Positions 45,211 to 54,448 of a DNA stretch of 64,000 bases are shown one piece after another. The notes beneath the pieces were generated by a model. That model saw only the letters and a program-made list of their open reading frames with translations. It was not told where the DNA came from and did no database searches. Each line of letters begins with the position of its first letter. Positions within the stretch are counted from its first letter, which is position 1. This DNA comes from Geomonas diazotrophica (GTDB taxonomy: Bacteria; Desulfobacterota; Desulfuromonadia; Geobacterales; Geobacteraceae): positions 44,658-108,657 of the forward strand of contig NZ_JAHLMF010000016.1 in NCBI RefSeq assembly GCF_018919385.1, read 5' to 3'. Position numbers and translations under genes: made by a program.

Positions 45211-45294
45211 GGTCTACCTCCTTATGGGTAACTCTGAAAATTGCCAGTTTCGTAATTATTGGTTCCTCCCCCTCCGGGGGAGTGGCATGTCCTG

Positions 45295-46548
45295 TTACAG
45301 AAACGACGGTACGCTCTCGCCTCTTACCAGGTCCTCCAGCGTCTCGCGCTCGCGCACGACCTCGAATTTGTCACCGTCGACCATGACCTCGGCAACCCTT
45401 GGGCGGCTGTTGTAGTTGCTGCTCATGGTGAAGCCGTAGGCGCCTGCCGACATGAACGCCATCAGGTCTCCCTGCTGGAAGTTCGGAATCTCGCGATCCT
45501 TGACCAGGAAGTCGCCGGACTCGCAGATCGGGCCGACGATGTCCCCCTCGATGACGCCGCTTTGGTTCCTGATTACCGGTCGTACACCGTGGAAGGAGCC
45601 GTACAGGGCCGGGCGGGCCAGGTCGTTCATCCCCGCGTCGACGATGACGAAGTTCTTTTCCTCGCCCTGTTTAGTGTAGAGGCATCTGCCGACCAGAATG
45701 CCGGCGTTGCCTACTAGGTTCCTCCCTGGCTCGAAGAGCAGATGCAGCCCGAGGTCACGGGTCTCCTCCAGGATGGAGAAGCCGTAGTCCGCGGGAAGCG
45801 GTGGCGCTTCGTCGTTGTACTGGATGCCGAGCCCGCCACCCAGGTCGAGGTACTTCATGTCGACGCCCATCTCTCTGACGCCGGCTAACAGGCGTTTGAG
45901 TTTCTTGATGGCATCGACGAAGGGGGAGACCTTGGTGAGCTGGCTGCCGATGTGGCAGTCGATGCCCAGGATCTCCACGTTGCTCATCCCCTTGGCGCGC
46001 TGGTACTGCCCAAGGGCACGTTCGATGTTGATGCCGAACTTTGCCTTCTTGAGCCCGGTGGTGATGTAGGGGTGGGTCTCCGGATCGACGTCGGGGTTGA
46101 CGCGGATGGCGATGCCGGCCTTCTTGTTCAGACGACCAGCCACCTCGTTGATCCGGTCCAGTTCCTGTTCCGATTCCACGTTGAAGAGGAGTATCCCGGT
46201 CTGCAGGGCGTAGACGATCTCATCGTCCCGCTTTCCCACACCGGAGTAAACCACTTTTTTAGGATCGACGCCGGCGGCCAGCGCGCGGTAGAGCTCTCCG
46301 CCCGAGACGATGTCCACCCCTCCCCCCAGGTTTATGAAGGTCCTGAGGACGGCAAGGTTGGAGTTCGCCTTGACCGAGTAGCAAATGGTGTGGGGCGCGC
46401 CGGCAAAGGCGCTATCCATGGCCTTGAAGTGTCTCTCGAGGGTGGCCCGGGAGTAGATGTAGACGGGGCTGCCTACTTTGGCAACGATGTCCTGTATCGC
46501 GACCTCTTCCGCGAAGAGCTCGTCACCCTTGTATTGAAAGTGATGCAT
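45295..46548 (-). CDS. lysA: Diaminopimelate decarboxylase
   Basis: A 417-residue fold-type III PLP enzyme making lysine from meso-diaminopimelate. ATG 46548 (MHHFQYKGDELF) is preferred; ATG 46557 is 3 codons earlier but directly abuts the G-rich ribosome site. The PLP Lys lies in Y-S-V-K-A-N-S, the HIGSQ motif is present, and the late G-P-I-C-E-S-G-D motif contributes the active-site Cys. It is the first gene of the cluster, with a long AT-rich upstream region. Confidence 0.96.
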   Translation of the reverse strand: MHHFQYKGDELFAEEVAIQDIVAKVGSPVYIYSRATLERHFKAMDSAFAGAPHTICYSVKANSNLAVLRTFINLGGGVDIVSGGELYRALAAGVDPKKVVYSGVGKRDDEIVYALQTGILLFNVESEQELDRINEVAGRLNKKAGIAIRVNPDVDPETHPYITTGLKKAKFGINIERALGQYQRAKGMSNVEILGIDCHIGSQLTKVSPFVDAIKKLKRLLAGVREMGVDMKYLDLGGGLGIQYNDEAPPLPADYGFSILEETRDLGLHLLFEPGRNLVGNAGILVGRCLYTKQGEEKNFVIVDAGMNDLARPALYGSFHGVRPVIRNQSGVIEGDIVGPICESGDFLVKDREIPNFQQGDLMAFMSAGAYGFTMSSNYNSRPRVAEVMVDGDKFEVVRERETLEDLVRGESVPSFL

Positions 46549-46936
46549 GTCTGTCATCCCCCTTCTTCCAGGTGAAGTTGCCGTCGTAAACAAAAAAAGT
46601 TTTTATTTCTAACATATAAAGAGATAAAAAGTCAAAATAATGCTTGGCCCTATTGGCGCGCTGCCAGGTAAAGTTCAGGCCGACCTCCGTCCTCTCAACT
46701 GCAGGTTCTCGTGTCCATCCTCCTCTACCTCCGGAGAGGGTCGGGGGGGGTGGGAGCCGCACCAGCAGGCAGCACCTCCCCACCGATTTTCGAGGCGAGT
46801 TGCACAAAATTTAGGCTGCCATTTTGCCGCCTAAAACCGCCTTTCTCGACCAAGGACAGCCACAGGCCTGCTTCTATGAACGAAACGGCTTCCGCGCCCC
46901 TTCTTGCTCGTTTCAGGCGAAATTAACAAATGTTAA
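46549..46936. other. Intergenic region between lysA and rsmG, no gene
   Basis: About 390 bp. The lysA side is AT-rich and has a possible minus-strand TTGACT-N17-TTAGAA promoter near 46611-46639. The middle has a CCTCTACC/GGAGAGGGTCGGGG-type palindromic repeat (about 46711-46750). In many relatives parA and parB follow rsmG; nothing resembling them is present. Confidence 0.55.
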
Positions 46937-47590
46937 TTATTTTTCAGCGAGGACAACCAGCGACCTGGCGTCTCCGGAGCAGGGAAGATTGAAATCGTGC
47001 CTGGACTCCACCCTGACGCCAAGTTTTTCCAGTTCGGCTTCGGCGGCGGCGACCTCTTCGGCGGCGCTCTTCCCTTTCATGGCCACGATGCGTCCGCCAT
47101 CTTTCAGAACCGGCAGCGCCATGGCAACGAAGGAAGGTATATCCGAAAAAGCGCGGGACACAACCCAGTCGAAATATCCTGCGTATTGCGCCGCCAGGGT
47201 CTCGGCACGAACGTGCAGCGCGTCGAAGCCGCCGAGGTTCAGCAGACGTACCGCCTGTTTCTGGAAACTGATCTTCTTCACCACCGCATCGACGGAGACG
47301 ATCTCAAGATCCGGGTGCACCAACTTCACCGGGATGCCGGGAAAACCGCCGCCGGAGCCGATGTCCAGTAGACGCCCCGGCCCGCGCACCACCTTCAGCA
47401 GGCTCAGCGAGTCGACCAGGTGTTTCACCGCAATGCCCTCGTCATCGGTTATCGCGGTGAGGTTGATCTTCCTGTTCCATTTTTTCAGCTCTTCTGCGAA
47501 GAGGTCGAGGGCATTCAATTGTACCGGGGTCAGTTCGAGACCGAGCTCCACTGCGCCTTTCTTCAAGAGGTCCTTGGCATGCTGGTTCAT
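46937..47590 (-). CDS. rsmG: 16S rRNA (guanine527-N7)-methyltransferase
   Basis: A 217-residue SAM-dependent methyltransferase that modifies G527 of 16S rRNA. The SAM motif is L-L-D-I-G-S-G-G-G-F-P-G-I-P, followed by a later D-W-V-V-S-R-A-F motif. It overlaps the end of mnmG by 4 bp, the classical gidA-gidB arrangement near the origin. Confidence 0.96.
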   Translation of the reverse strand: MNQHAKDLLKKGAVELGLELTPVQLNALDLFAEELKKWNRKINLTAITDDEGIAVKHLVDSLSLLKVVRGPGRLLDIGSGGGFPGIPVKLVHPDLEIVSVDAVVKKISFQKQAVRLLNLGGFDALHVRAETLAAQYAGYFDWVVSRAFSDIPSFVAMALPVLKDGGRIVAMKGKSAAEEVAAAEAELEKLGVRVESRHDFNLPCSGDARSLVVLAEK

Positions 47591-49461
47591 CGGCCATACC
47601 TCGCTTTCAGGGCGATGGACAGGATGGTGATACCGGCCGGCGTGACTCCCGGGATGCGGGAAGCCTGTCCCAGGGTATCGGGACGGAAGCGGGCGAGCTT
47701 CTCACGCACCTCTGCGGAAAGACCGGAGATGGTGCCGTAGTCCATGTCGTCGGGGATCCTGGTGCTCTCGAGCCTGGCTGAGCGGTCGACCTGCTCCAGT
47801 TGGCGCTGGATGTAGCCCTGGTACTTGATCTGGATCTCGAGCTGCTCGCGCACCTGTTCCGGCAGATCCATGATGGCCGGATAGACCCTGGAGAGATCCT
47901 GGCAGGTGAACTCGGGGCGACGCAACAACTGCTCGTAGCTGATCGCGTTCTGCATTCCCGTCAAGCCCCATTCCTCCAGCAGATCTTCACCGGCAGCCGA
48001 AGGAGCCAGTCTTTCCTTGGACAGACGCACCAGTTCCGACTCGATCAATTCCTTTTTCGCGAGGAAGGAGCTATACACCTCCTCCTTCACCAGCCCTATC
48101 CCGTGCCCCTTTTCCCTCAGGCGGAGGTCCGCGTTGTCTTCGCGCAACAACAAACGATACTCCGCCCGCGAGGTGAACATGCGGTACGGCTCCTTGGTGC
48201 CCAAGGTGACCAGATCGTCGATCATCACCCCGATATAGGCTTCGCTGCGTCCGAGTACCAGGGGATCTTTCCCCTGTACCCTGAGGGCCGCGTTGATGCC
48301 GGCCATGAGCCCTTGTGCCGCGGCCTCCTCGTAACCCGAGGTGCCGTTGATCTGGCCTGCATGGTAGAGGTTGTGCACCAGCTTGGTCTCCAGCGAGGCG
48401 TGCAACTGGATCGGGTTGACGTAATCGTACTCGATGGCGTAGGCCGGGCGCATGATCTCGACCCGCTCCAGCCCCTCGATGCTCCGGTAGAAGGCCCACT
48501 GTATATCGATGGGAAGCGAGGTGGACATGCCGCTCGGATAGACCTCGACCGTTTCCCGCCCTTCCGGTTCGATGAAGGTCTGATGGCGATCCTTCTCGGG
48601 GAAGCGCACCACCTTATCCTCGATGGACGGGCAGTAACGCGGGCCGATCCCCTCGATGATCCCTGCGTAGAGCGGTGAGCGGTCCAGGCCGCTGCGGATG
48701 ATATCGTGAGACCTGGGGTTGGTATAGGCGATGTGGCAGGGAACCTGCGGCTGCTCTATGCGCTCGGTCGAAAAGGAGAACGGGATCGGATTCTCGTCGC
48801 CGTACTGCTTCTCGAGCCTGTCGAAGTCGATGGTCCTGCCGTCCAGGCGCGCCGGCGTGCCGGTCTTGAGGCGGCCGACGTCGAAGCCGCAATCCTTGAG
48901 GCCGTCGGAAAGGCCGATGGAAGGCAGATCCCCTGCCCTGCCGCCCGGATAATTGACGAGACCGATGTGGATGAGGCCGCGCATGAAGGTGCCGGTAGTC
49001 AGGATGACGGTCTTGCCCAGGAAGCGGACGCCGCCTCGGGTATCGACGCCTACCACCTCCCCACCCTCGATAACCACTCCTGTCACTTCCACCTGTTTCA
49101 GGTCGAGGTCATCCTGCTGCTCCATCACGTGCTTCATGCGCAGCCGATACATCTGCTTGTCGGCCTGGGCGCGGGAGGCGCGCACCGCGGGCCCCTTCTT
49201 GGTGTTGAGAACACGGAACTGGATGCCGGTCGCGTCTATGTTGCGCCCCATCTCACCGCCGAGCGCATCGATCTCCTTGACCAGGTGTCCCTTGGCCAAT
49301 CCGCCGATAGCCGGATTACAGGACATCAAGGCGATGGCGTCCAGGTTGATGGTGAGCATGAGAGTCGAGCACCCCATACGGGCTGCGGCCAGTGCGGCCT
49401 CGCACCCGGCATGACCGGCACCGACAACGATCACATCATATTTCTTATCATAAACTATCAA
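47587..49461 (-). CDS. mnmG: tRNA uridine-5-carboxymethylaminomethyl modification enzyme, FAD subunit
   Basis: A 624-residue protein with an N-terminal FAD-binding V-I-V-V-G-A-G-H-A-G-C-E-A-A motif. It has the GCSTLM, SCNPAIGG and D-A-T-G-I-Q-F-R-V-L-N motifs and the C-terminal helical domain that binds MnmE. With MnmE it builds (c)mnm5U at the wobble base of several tRNAs. Here it is separated from mnmE by an unusual 989-bp region that contains two parS sites and a minisatellite. Confidence 0.97.
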   Translation of the reverse strand: MIVYDKKYDVIVVGAGHAGCEAALAAARMGCSTLMLTINLDAIALMSCNPAIGGLAKGHLVKEIDALGGEMGRNIDATGIQFRVLNTKKGPAVRASRAQADKQMYRLRMKHVMEQQDDLDLKQVEVTGVVIEGGEVVGVDTRGGVRFLGKTVILTTGTFMRGLIHIGLVNYPGGRAGDLPSIGLSDGLKDCGFDVGRLKTGTPARLDGRTIDFDRLEKQYGDENPIPFSFSTERIEQPQVPCHIAYTNPRSHDIIRSGLDRSPLYAGIIEGIGPRYCPSIEDKVVRFPEKDRHQTFIEPEGRETVEVYPSGMSTSLPIDIQWAFYRSIEGLERVEIMRPAYAIEYDYVNPIQLHASLETKLVHNLYHAGQINGTSGYEEAAAQGLMAGINAALRVQGKDPLVLGRSEAYIGVMIDDLVTLGTKEPYRMFTSRAEYRLLLREDNADLRLREKGHGIGLVKEEVYSSFLAKKELIESELVRLSKERLAPSAAGEDLLEEWGLTGMQNAISYEQLLRRPEFTCQDLSRVYPAIMDLPEQVREQLEIQIKYQGYIQRQLEQVDRSARLESTRIPDDMDYGTISGLSAEVREKLARFRPDTLGQASRIPGVTPAGITILSIALKARYGR

Positions 49462-49516
49462 ACTTCACTCCGTTTACTGCGAAAGCTTTATGTGCCCCAC
49501 CTCTTCTCCGGGCACA

Positions 49517-49532
49517 TGTTCCACGTGAAACA
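49517..49532. promoter_or_regulatory. parS centromere site 1
   Basis: TGTTCCACGTGAAACA matches the bacterial parS consensus (TGTTNCACGTGAAACA) at every specified position. ParB would bind here to organise the origin region for segregation. Confidence 0.92.
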
Positions 49533-49662
49533 AGACAATAAAACAATTAAAAATTGGCAGTTTATCTGAACAACACTGCAAAACGGCTACCACAAAAGAT
49601 GCACAAGGTGCGGCCAACCAGTCATCATCGCGGTGTCCACGTCGCCCAAGGGGTGTGGCGCG

Positions 49663-50166
49663 GTGTGCGAGTTACTCGACGCACAATGTGACTCACCCGT
49701 CGCGGCATGTGACTCACCCGACGCAGTGTGCGTGTTACCCAGAGCGGCGTTCGTGTTATCCGAAGCAGCGTGCGACTCACACTACGCGGCATGCGACTCA
49801 CCCGGCGCAGTGTGCGTGTTACCCAGAGCGGTGTTCGTGTTATCGGACGCGGTGTGTGAGTCACCGGACGGACAAGGTGAGTCACTCGACGCGACATACG
49901 ACTCATCCGACGCGGTGTGCGTGTTACCCAGAGCGGTGTTCGTGTTATCCGACGCGGTGTGCGAGTCGCCCGACGCGCAATGTGACTCACCCGACGCGGC
50001 AGGTGAGTCACCCGACGCAACATATGACTCGTCCGATGCGGCGTGCGTGTTACCCAGAACGATGTTCGTGTTATCCGATGCGGTATGTGAGTCACCCGGC
50101 GGACAGGGTGAGTCACTCGACGCGGCATACGAGTTACCCAACGGCACGAGCGAGTGACCTGCTGCG
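49663..50166. repeat. 24 tandem copies of a degenerate 21-bp unit (minisatellite)
   Basis: 504 bp divide exactly into 24 units of 21 bp with no insertion or deletion. Most units have the form xxxTGyGAsTCACCCGACGCx. A second unit type (GTGTGCGTGTTACCC...) recurs as units 4, 8, 13 and 19 and is each time followed by a third type (GTGTTCGTGTTATCC...). The blocks are therefore spaced 4, 5 and 6 units apart. Because 21 is a multiple of 3, several frames stay open; the plus frame would encode a C-x-S-P-D-A heptad repeat and the minus frame an Arg/Thr-rich one. No ribosome site precedes either. Confidence 0.92.
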
Positions 50167-50270
50167 ATGAACGACCGCCCTGTCGCGTTGCAGGGGCTGA
50201 CAATCATCCGCCACCCTTTGTCGAACCGGCACCAGTCCGGCCACGTACAGCGACCATGGCCACGGCGGCT

Positions 50271-50291
50271 GGGCGAATAATTATTCGCCCC
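50271..50291. repeat. REP-type palindrome, copy 3
   Basis: The same GGGCGAATAA half-site palindrome plus the TACA flank as the copies in the dapB-dapA gap. Confidence 0.7.
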
Positions 50292-50394
50292 TACAGGGTA
50301 GGCACCTTACCCTTGGTTTTTGAGGTGCCTGCTTCTTACCGACTTCTGCACGTCAAGTAATGTAAGCGCGCGTCACTCCGAGGGAAGAATGAAT

Positions 50395-50410
50395 TGTTTC
50401 ACGTGAAACA
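50395..50410. promoter_or_regulatory. parS centromere site 2
   Basis: TGTTTCACGTGAAACA, a perfect 16-bp palindrome and exact consensus parS, 862 bp from site 1 on the other side of the minisatellite. Confidence 0.95.
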
Positions 50411-50450
50411 TCGCCATCATGTACTGTAAAGACAACGTATTATACGTCCC

Positions 50451-51818
50451 CTACTTTCCAATACAGAAGCTGGAGAAAATCCTGTCGAGTACATCGTCGG
50501 CGGTGGTCTCGCCGGTCACCTCGCCTACCGCATCCAGCGCATCACGCAGATCCACCGGCAGCAACTCCATGTTCACCCCTGCCTCCAGGTTTGCAACGAA
50601 CGACTGCAAGGAGGTGCGAGCCTTGAGCAGGGCATCGCGGTGCCGGGCCTTGGAAACGGCGACAAACTCCCTGCCGTCGATGGCGTGGCCGTGCATGAAG
50701 GCATTCGTGATGGCATCTCGAAGTTCAGGAACACCACTCCCGGTCAGGGTCGAGATGGCAACGACCGGACCGGAACATGCTGCAGGCAGCACGGCGTTGA
50801 CGTCCAGGTCCGCCTTGTTGCGTACCACAAGGTAGCTCTTGCTGCCGATCGCCTGCAAGATTGCGGCGTCCTCCTCACCAAACTCGCTGGAGCCATCAAC
50901 AACAAAGAGCACCAAGTCAGCCTTAGGGATGCGGTCCAGCGACAGCCTGACCCCTTCCTGCTCCACCTGGTCCTCTGACTCCCGTATGCCGGCCGTATCG
51001 AGAAGCTTCACCGGCAGTCCGTTGATGTTGACCACTTCCTCTATGAGGTCCCTTGTGGTCCCTGGAACGGAGGTGACTATCGCCCTTTTCTCCTTCAACA
51101 GGGTGTTGAGCAGGCTCGACTTGCCGACGTTGGGCTTGCCGGCAATGACCACGGACACGCCATCACGCAGCACCCTCCCCTCGTCGAACCCCTCGATCAG
51201 TGCGTCCAATTCGGCGAGTGCGGGAGCTACCTTACCGAGCACATCGGTCTCGACAGCTACGTCAACGTCATCCTCCGGGAAGTCTATAAGCGCCTCAACG
51301 TAGGCAAGGGCATAGACTATCCCGTCTTTGACGGTGGCGATGCGTTTGGAGAGAAGCCCCTCGCGCTGGTGCTGGGCTAAGGCAAGGGACGCATCGGTGC
51401 GGCTGGAGATGACGTCCATTACCGCCTCGGCCTGAACCAGGTCTATTCTGCCATTCAGGAAGGCCCGCTTGGTGAACTCACCCGGTTCGGCAAGACGCGC
51501 CCCTTCAGTCAGAACCAGTGACAGTATGCGCGATACCACCAGCGTCCCGCCGTGGCACTGGATCTCGACTACATCCTCGCGGGTGTAGGAGTTGGGCCCC
51601 TTCATGAAGACGACCATGGCCTCGTCGATCAAGTCACCGTTGGACGTGTTTACCACTGCGCCATAAGAAAAACGGTGGCTTTTTAGGCCACCGTTCGACT
51701 TTGCTCTGAAGATGCTGCTTGCGATGGGCAGGGAGGCAGGGCCGCTGATCCTAACGATCCCGATCCCTCCCTCGCCTACCGCTGTGCTTATTGCTGCGAT
51801 TGTGTCTCTAACATACAT
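50451..51818 (-). CDS. mnmE: tRNA modification GTPase MnmE
   Basis: A 455-residue protein with an N-terminal tetrahydrofolate-binding domain, a helical domain and an inserted Ras-like GTPase: G-K-P-N-V-G-K-S-S (G1), D-T-A-G-I-R (G3), N-K-A-D (G4). The C-terminal C-I-G-K motif needed for tRNA modification is present. It works with MnmG. It begins 19 bp after yidC; the jag gene usually found between them is absent. Confidence 0.97.
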   Translation of the reverse strand: MYVRDTIAAISTAVGEGGIGIVRISGPASLPIASSIFRAKSNGGLKSHRFSYGAVVNTSNGDLIDEAMVVFMKGPNSYTREDVVEIQCHGGTLVVSRILSLVLTEGARLAEPGEFTKRAFLNGRIDLVQAEAVMDVISSRTDASLALAQHQREGLLSKRIATVKDGIVYALAYVEALIDFPEDDVDVAVETDVLGKVAPALAELDALIEGFDEGRVLRDGVSVVIAGKPNVGKSSLLNTLLKEKRAIVTSVPGTTRDLIEEVVNINGLPVKLLDTAGIRESEDQVEQEGVRLSLDRIPKADLVLFVVDGSSEFGEEDAAILQAIGSKSYLVVRNKADLDVNAVLPAACSGPVVAISTLTGSGVPELRDAITNAFMHGHAIDGREFVAVSKARHRDALLKARTSLQSFVANLEAGVNMELLPVDLRDALDAVGEVTGETTADDVLDRIFSSFCIGK

Positions 51819-51837
51819 TTGCTTGTATCCGTATCGA

Positions 51838-53445
51838 TCAGTCCGTGATCGACTTGTTGATGTACATCTGCTGCGCTATGGTCAGCACGTTGTTGACCAG
51901 CCAGTAGATAACCAGGCCGGACGGGAAGTTCAGGAACATGAAGGTGAAGACAACCGGGAGCATCAGCATCATCTTGGCCTGCACCGGGTCCATGTTGGTC
52001 GGGGTCATCTTCTGCTGGATGAACATGGTGGCACCCATGATGAGCGGGGTCACGTAGTACGGATCCTTGGCAGAAAGGTCGGTGATCCAGAGATAGAAAG
52101 GCGCGTGCCTGAGCTCGATGGAGTACATGAGGGAGCGGTACAGTCCGAAGAATACCGGGATCTGGACAACCATCGGCAGGCAGCCACCCAGTGGGTTGAC
52201 CTTGTGGGTCTTGTACAGCTCCATCACGGCGCGGTTCATGGCATCGCGATCGTTTTTGTACTTCTCCTTCAGCTCGTTCATCTTGGGCTGCAGCTTCTGC
52301 ATGTCCTTCATGGACTTGTAGCTCTTGTGGGTGAGCGGGAAGAACACGAGCTTGAGGATGCAGGTGATGATGATGATGGCGATGCCGTAGTTGCCGGTGT
52401 ACTTGTAAAGGAACTTCAGGAAGACCACCAGCGGCTTCGCGATGGGGGCGAACCAGCCGTAGTCGATGACCTCTTCCAGCCTGCTCCCCTGGGCCTTGAG
52501 GATGTCGAGATCCTTGGGGCCGTAGTACAGGCCGTAGCTTACGGTGGCGCTCTGGCCGGGGGCAACGGTGACGGACGGGGAAACGATGTCCCTCAGGTTG
52601 GAGTCGGCGGAGGGGCGGGACAGGCGCACCTGGGCGATGCTCCCCTTGTCGGCGATGACGCTTTCCATGAAGTACTTGTCGGCAAAGGCGGACCAGACGA
52701 TCCCCTTGTCGAACTGCACCGGCGTCTTGAGCAGGCTGTCCAGCTTCTCGCTCTTGACGGCGTTGTCGGTAAGGGTCGACGGGCCGTAGACCTCGTAGCG
52801 GCCACCGCCAGCTTTCTGATCAATGACGCGGGAGTTCTGCAGCAGGTGCAGCGTACCGGCAACCTGGGAAGAGCCGCCGTTTTGCACCTGCTGGGTGAGC
52901 TCGATGCGGTAAGCGTCGCCGGAGAAACTGTAGGTCTTCTTGAACACCACGCCTTGCGGGGTGGTGGTGGTGAACTCGAGGGTCCCCTTGTTGCCGTTGG
53001 TCAACTTGAGGTCGTTGGCGCTGACGTTGTAGAGGGCGGTGGGATTCAAGCCGAGCTCGCGGGAGTCGCTGAGCAGGTTGAACCTGCTGGCAGCGGTCTC
53101 GTTGACGAGGACGATGTCCTGCCCTTTCGGCCCGGCGACATCCTTATACTTCTTCAGCACGAACTTCTTGAGGCCCGCACCCTGCGTCGAGAAGACGGCG
53201 CTGTAGAGGTCGGTGTTGACGGTGACATCGCGGGCTGCGCCGGCGGGCTGCGCCGGTACCGCGATCGGAGCGGCAGGGCTTGCAGCGGGGCTGGCCTGGG
53301 GCGCGGCGGCTACGGTTGCCGAGCTGACGGCGCCCTGCTTTGCGTTACCTGCGGGCGGAACCGGCTTTGCGGGGGGAAAGATAAAAGAATAAGCGTACAG
53401 AACCCCGATGGAGAGCAGTATCGCTATGATAGTACGTTTTTCCAT
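51838..53445 (-). CDS. yidC: Membrane protein insertase YidC
   Basis: A 535-residue inner-membrane protein: an N-terminal transmembrane helix (about 5-22), a large beta-sandwich periplasmic domain (about 60-320) after an Ala/Pro-rich linker, and the conserved five-helix insertase core (NYGIAIIIITCILKLVFFPLTHKSYKSMKDMQKLQPKM). The hydrophilic-groove Arg lies in the K-S-Y-K-S-M / core helix region. It inserts and folds membrane proteins with or without Sec. It lies in the conserved rpmH-rnpA-yidD-yidC order. Confidence 0.96.
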   Translation of the reverse strand: MEKRTIIAILLSIGVLYAYSFIFPPAKPVPPAGNAKQGAVSSATVAAAPQASPAASPAAPIAVPAQPAGAARDVTVNTDLYSAVFSTQGAGLKKFVLKKYKDVAGPKGQDIVLVNETAASRFNLLSDSRELGLNPTALYNVSANDLKLTNGNKGTLEFTTTTPQGVVFKKTYSFSGDAYRIELTQQVQNGGSSQVAGTLHLLQNSRVIDQKAGGGRYEVYGPSTLTDNAVKSEKLDSLLKTPVQFDKGIVWSAFADKYFMESVIADKGSIAQVRLSRPSADSNLRDIVSPSVTVAPGQSATVSYGLYYGPKDLDILKAQGSRLEEVIDYGWFAPIAKPLVVFLKFLYKYTGNYGIAIIIITCILKLVFFPLTHKSYKSMKDMQKLQPKMNELKEKYKNDRDAMNRAVMELYKTHKVNPLGGCLPMVVQIPVFFGLYRSLMYSIELRHAPFYLWITDLSAKDPYYVTPLIMGATMFIQQKMTPTNMDPVQAKMMLMLPVVFTFMFLNFPSGLVIYWLVNNVLTIAQQMYINKSITD

Positions 53446-53463
53446 TACATTCTCCTGGACAGA

Positions 53464-53676
53464 CTATTTGACCGGATCGTAACCGCCCGGGTGAAACGGA
53501 TGACACTTGAGTATGCGCGCAGCCGTCAACCACAGCCCTTTCACAGGACCGTATTTTTCCAATGCTTGTAAGGAGTAGTGCGAACAGGTAGGGTAAAAAC
53601 GGCAGGACGGGGCCTTGAGCGGAGAGATGAATCTCTGGTAGAGAACGATCAGGCCTTTGAGTGTGCTAGTTACCAT
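53464..53676 (-). CDS. yidD: Membrane protein insertion efficiency factor YidD
   Basis: A 70-residue protein starting at ATG 53676 ([21 protein letters not shown]), with the signature [11 protein letters not shown] and the end [12 protein letters not shown]. It overlaps the end of rnpA by 11 bp. It assists YidC-dependent insertion. Confidence 0.93.
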   Translation of the reverse strand: MVTSTLKGLIVLYQRFISPLKAPSCRFYPTCSHYSLQALEKYGPVKGLWLTAARILKCHPFHPGGYDPVK

Positions 53677-54019
53677 GTTTTTTACGCAGCCGCCCGAAGG
53701 CGGCTGCGAGCTCGGTTGAGATCTGGTGAAAGTCAAGCAAGTCAGCTCCTTTCTTGGCAACGATGTTGAAATCGGCCGAGATGAAAAGAGACTTGTTCTG
53801 CCTGTAAAACTCCCGCAACCTTCTCTTGATGCTGTTTCTTACTACGGCGTTTCCTACCTTCTTGCTTACGGTAAACCCGACCCTGGTGGCGCACCCGTCT
53901 TTAACCTTCCAGAGCAGCAGAAAGTGCGGCGTGTGCATCTTCGACGCGCCGTCATTGAACTGCAGGAATTCGGGGCGCCTGCGCAGGCGTTCAGCCTTGG
54001 GAAAATCCGAGCAGGACAA
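53666..54019 (-). CDS. rnpA: Ribonuclease P protein component
   Basis: A 117-residue basic protein with the RNase P protein signature [14 protein letters not shown] and the [10 protein letters not shown] strand. It binds the catalytic RNA and matures tRNA 5' ends. The TTG at 54019 is the likely start ([17 protein letters not shown]); no good ribosome site is seen, so it is probably translated by coupling to rpmH, whose stop is 8 bp upstream. Confidence 0.92.
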   Translation of the reverse strand: MSCSDFPKAERLRRRPEFLQFNDGASKMHTPHFLLLWKVKDGCATRVGFTVSKKVGNAVVRNSIKRRLREFYRQNKSLFISADFNIVAKKGADLLDFHQISTELAAAFGRLRKKHGN

Positions 54020-54027
54020 AAAGGATA

Positions 54028-54177
54028 TTACTTGGTAGCAATGCCTACGGAAAGACGCTTGCGACCTTTGGCCCTTCTCCTCTTGATAACGAGACGGCCG
54101 TTTTTGGTGGCCATGCGCACGAGGAAGCCGTGAGTCCTTTTCCTGGAGGTATTGCTGGGCTGGTAAGTTCTTTTCAT
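54028..54177 (-). CDS. rpmH: 50S ribosomal protein L34
   Basis: A 49-residue, highly basic protein, [20 protein letters not shown]..., diagnostic of L34. AAGGAGC is 10 bases upstream of the ATG. The longer open frame upstream of this ATG is ignored. It is the first gene of the leftward origin operon. Confidence 0.98.
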   Translation of the reverse strand: MKRTYQPSNTSRKRTHGFLVRMATKNGRLVIKRRRAKGRKRLSVGIATK

Positions 54178-54448
54178 CTTTATCTGCTCCTTAAGTCTTA
54201 GGGTTACAATGCTTTTAAAGGCAAGTGTCGAACTTAAACATAAACGCCAAACCTTGTCAAGGTGTTTCTTTAAAGCCAAGTTTTGCCTTGCAAAAAAAGG
54301 GGCTGACATGGTAGTGTGACAGGCCGCAAATCTTAACATAGGCTTATTCTGTTCAAAATCCAGTAAATAATTGAAATTGTGTAACTTATCTATTATCAAC
54401 AGTTGTTGATAAAGCTGTTTAAAAACAGTGAAAAAAAGGCCTCTCTCC
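54178..54448. other. rpmH-dnaA intergenic region with paired DnaA boxes
   Basis: 271 bp of AT-rich DNA between divergent rpmH and dnaA. TTATCAACA (54393-54401) and its inverse TGTTGATAA (54404-54412) are DnaA-box-like sequences differing at one base from TTATCCACA and separated by 2 bp. They could serve dnaA autoregulation or the origin. Confidence 0.6.

Larger units (their letters stand above)
49462..50450. other. Long non-coding mnmE-mnmG gap with parS sites and minisatellite
   Basis: A 989-bp gap between two same-strand genes that are normally adjacent. In order it holds parS (49517-49532), a 24-unit 21-bp array (49663-50166), a REP palindrome (50271-50291) and a second parS (50395-50410). 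No frame with a ribosome site is present. Confidence 0.85.

Noticed and set aside
49663..50166. CRISPR array
   Set aside because: Units are contiguous 21-mers with no unique spacers, and no cas genes are present.
53676..53760. Longer YidD start
   Set aside because: The extra residues lie inside rnpA and do not resemble Yid[15 protein letters not shown] is the family start.
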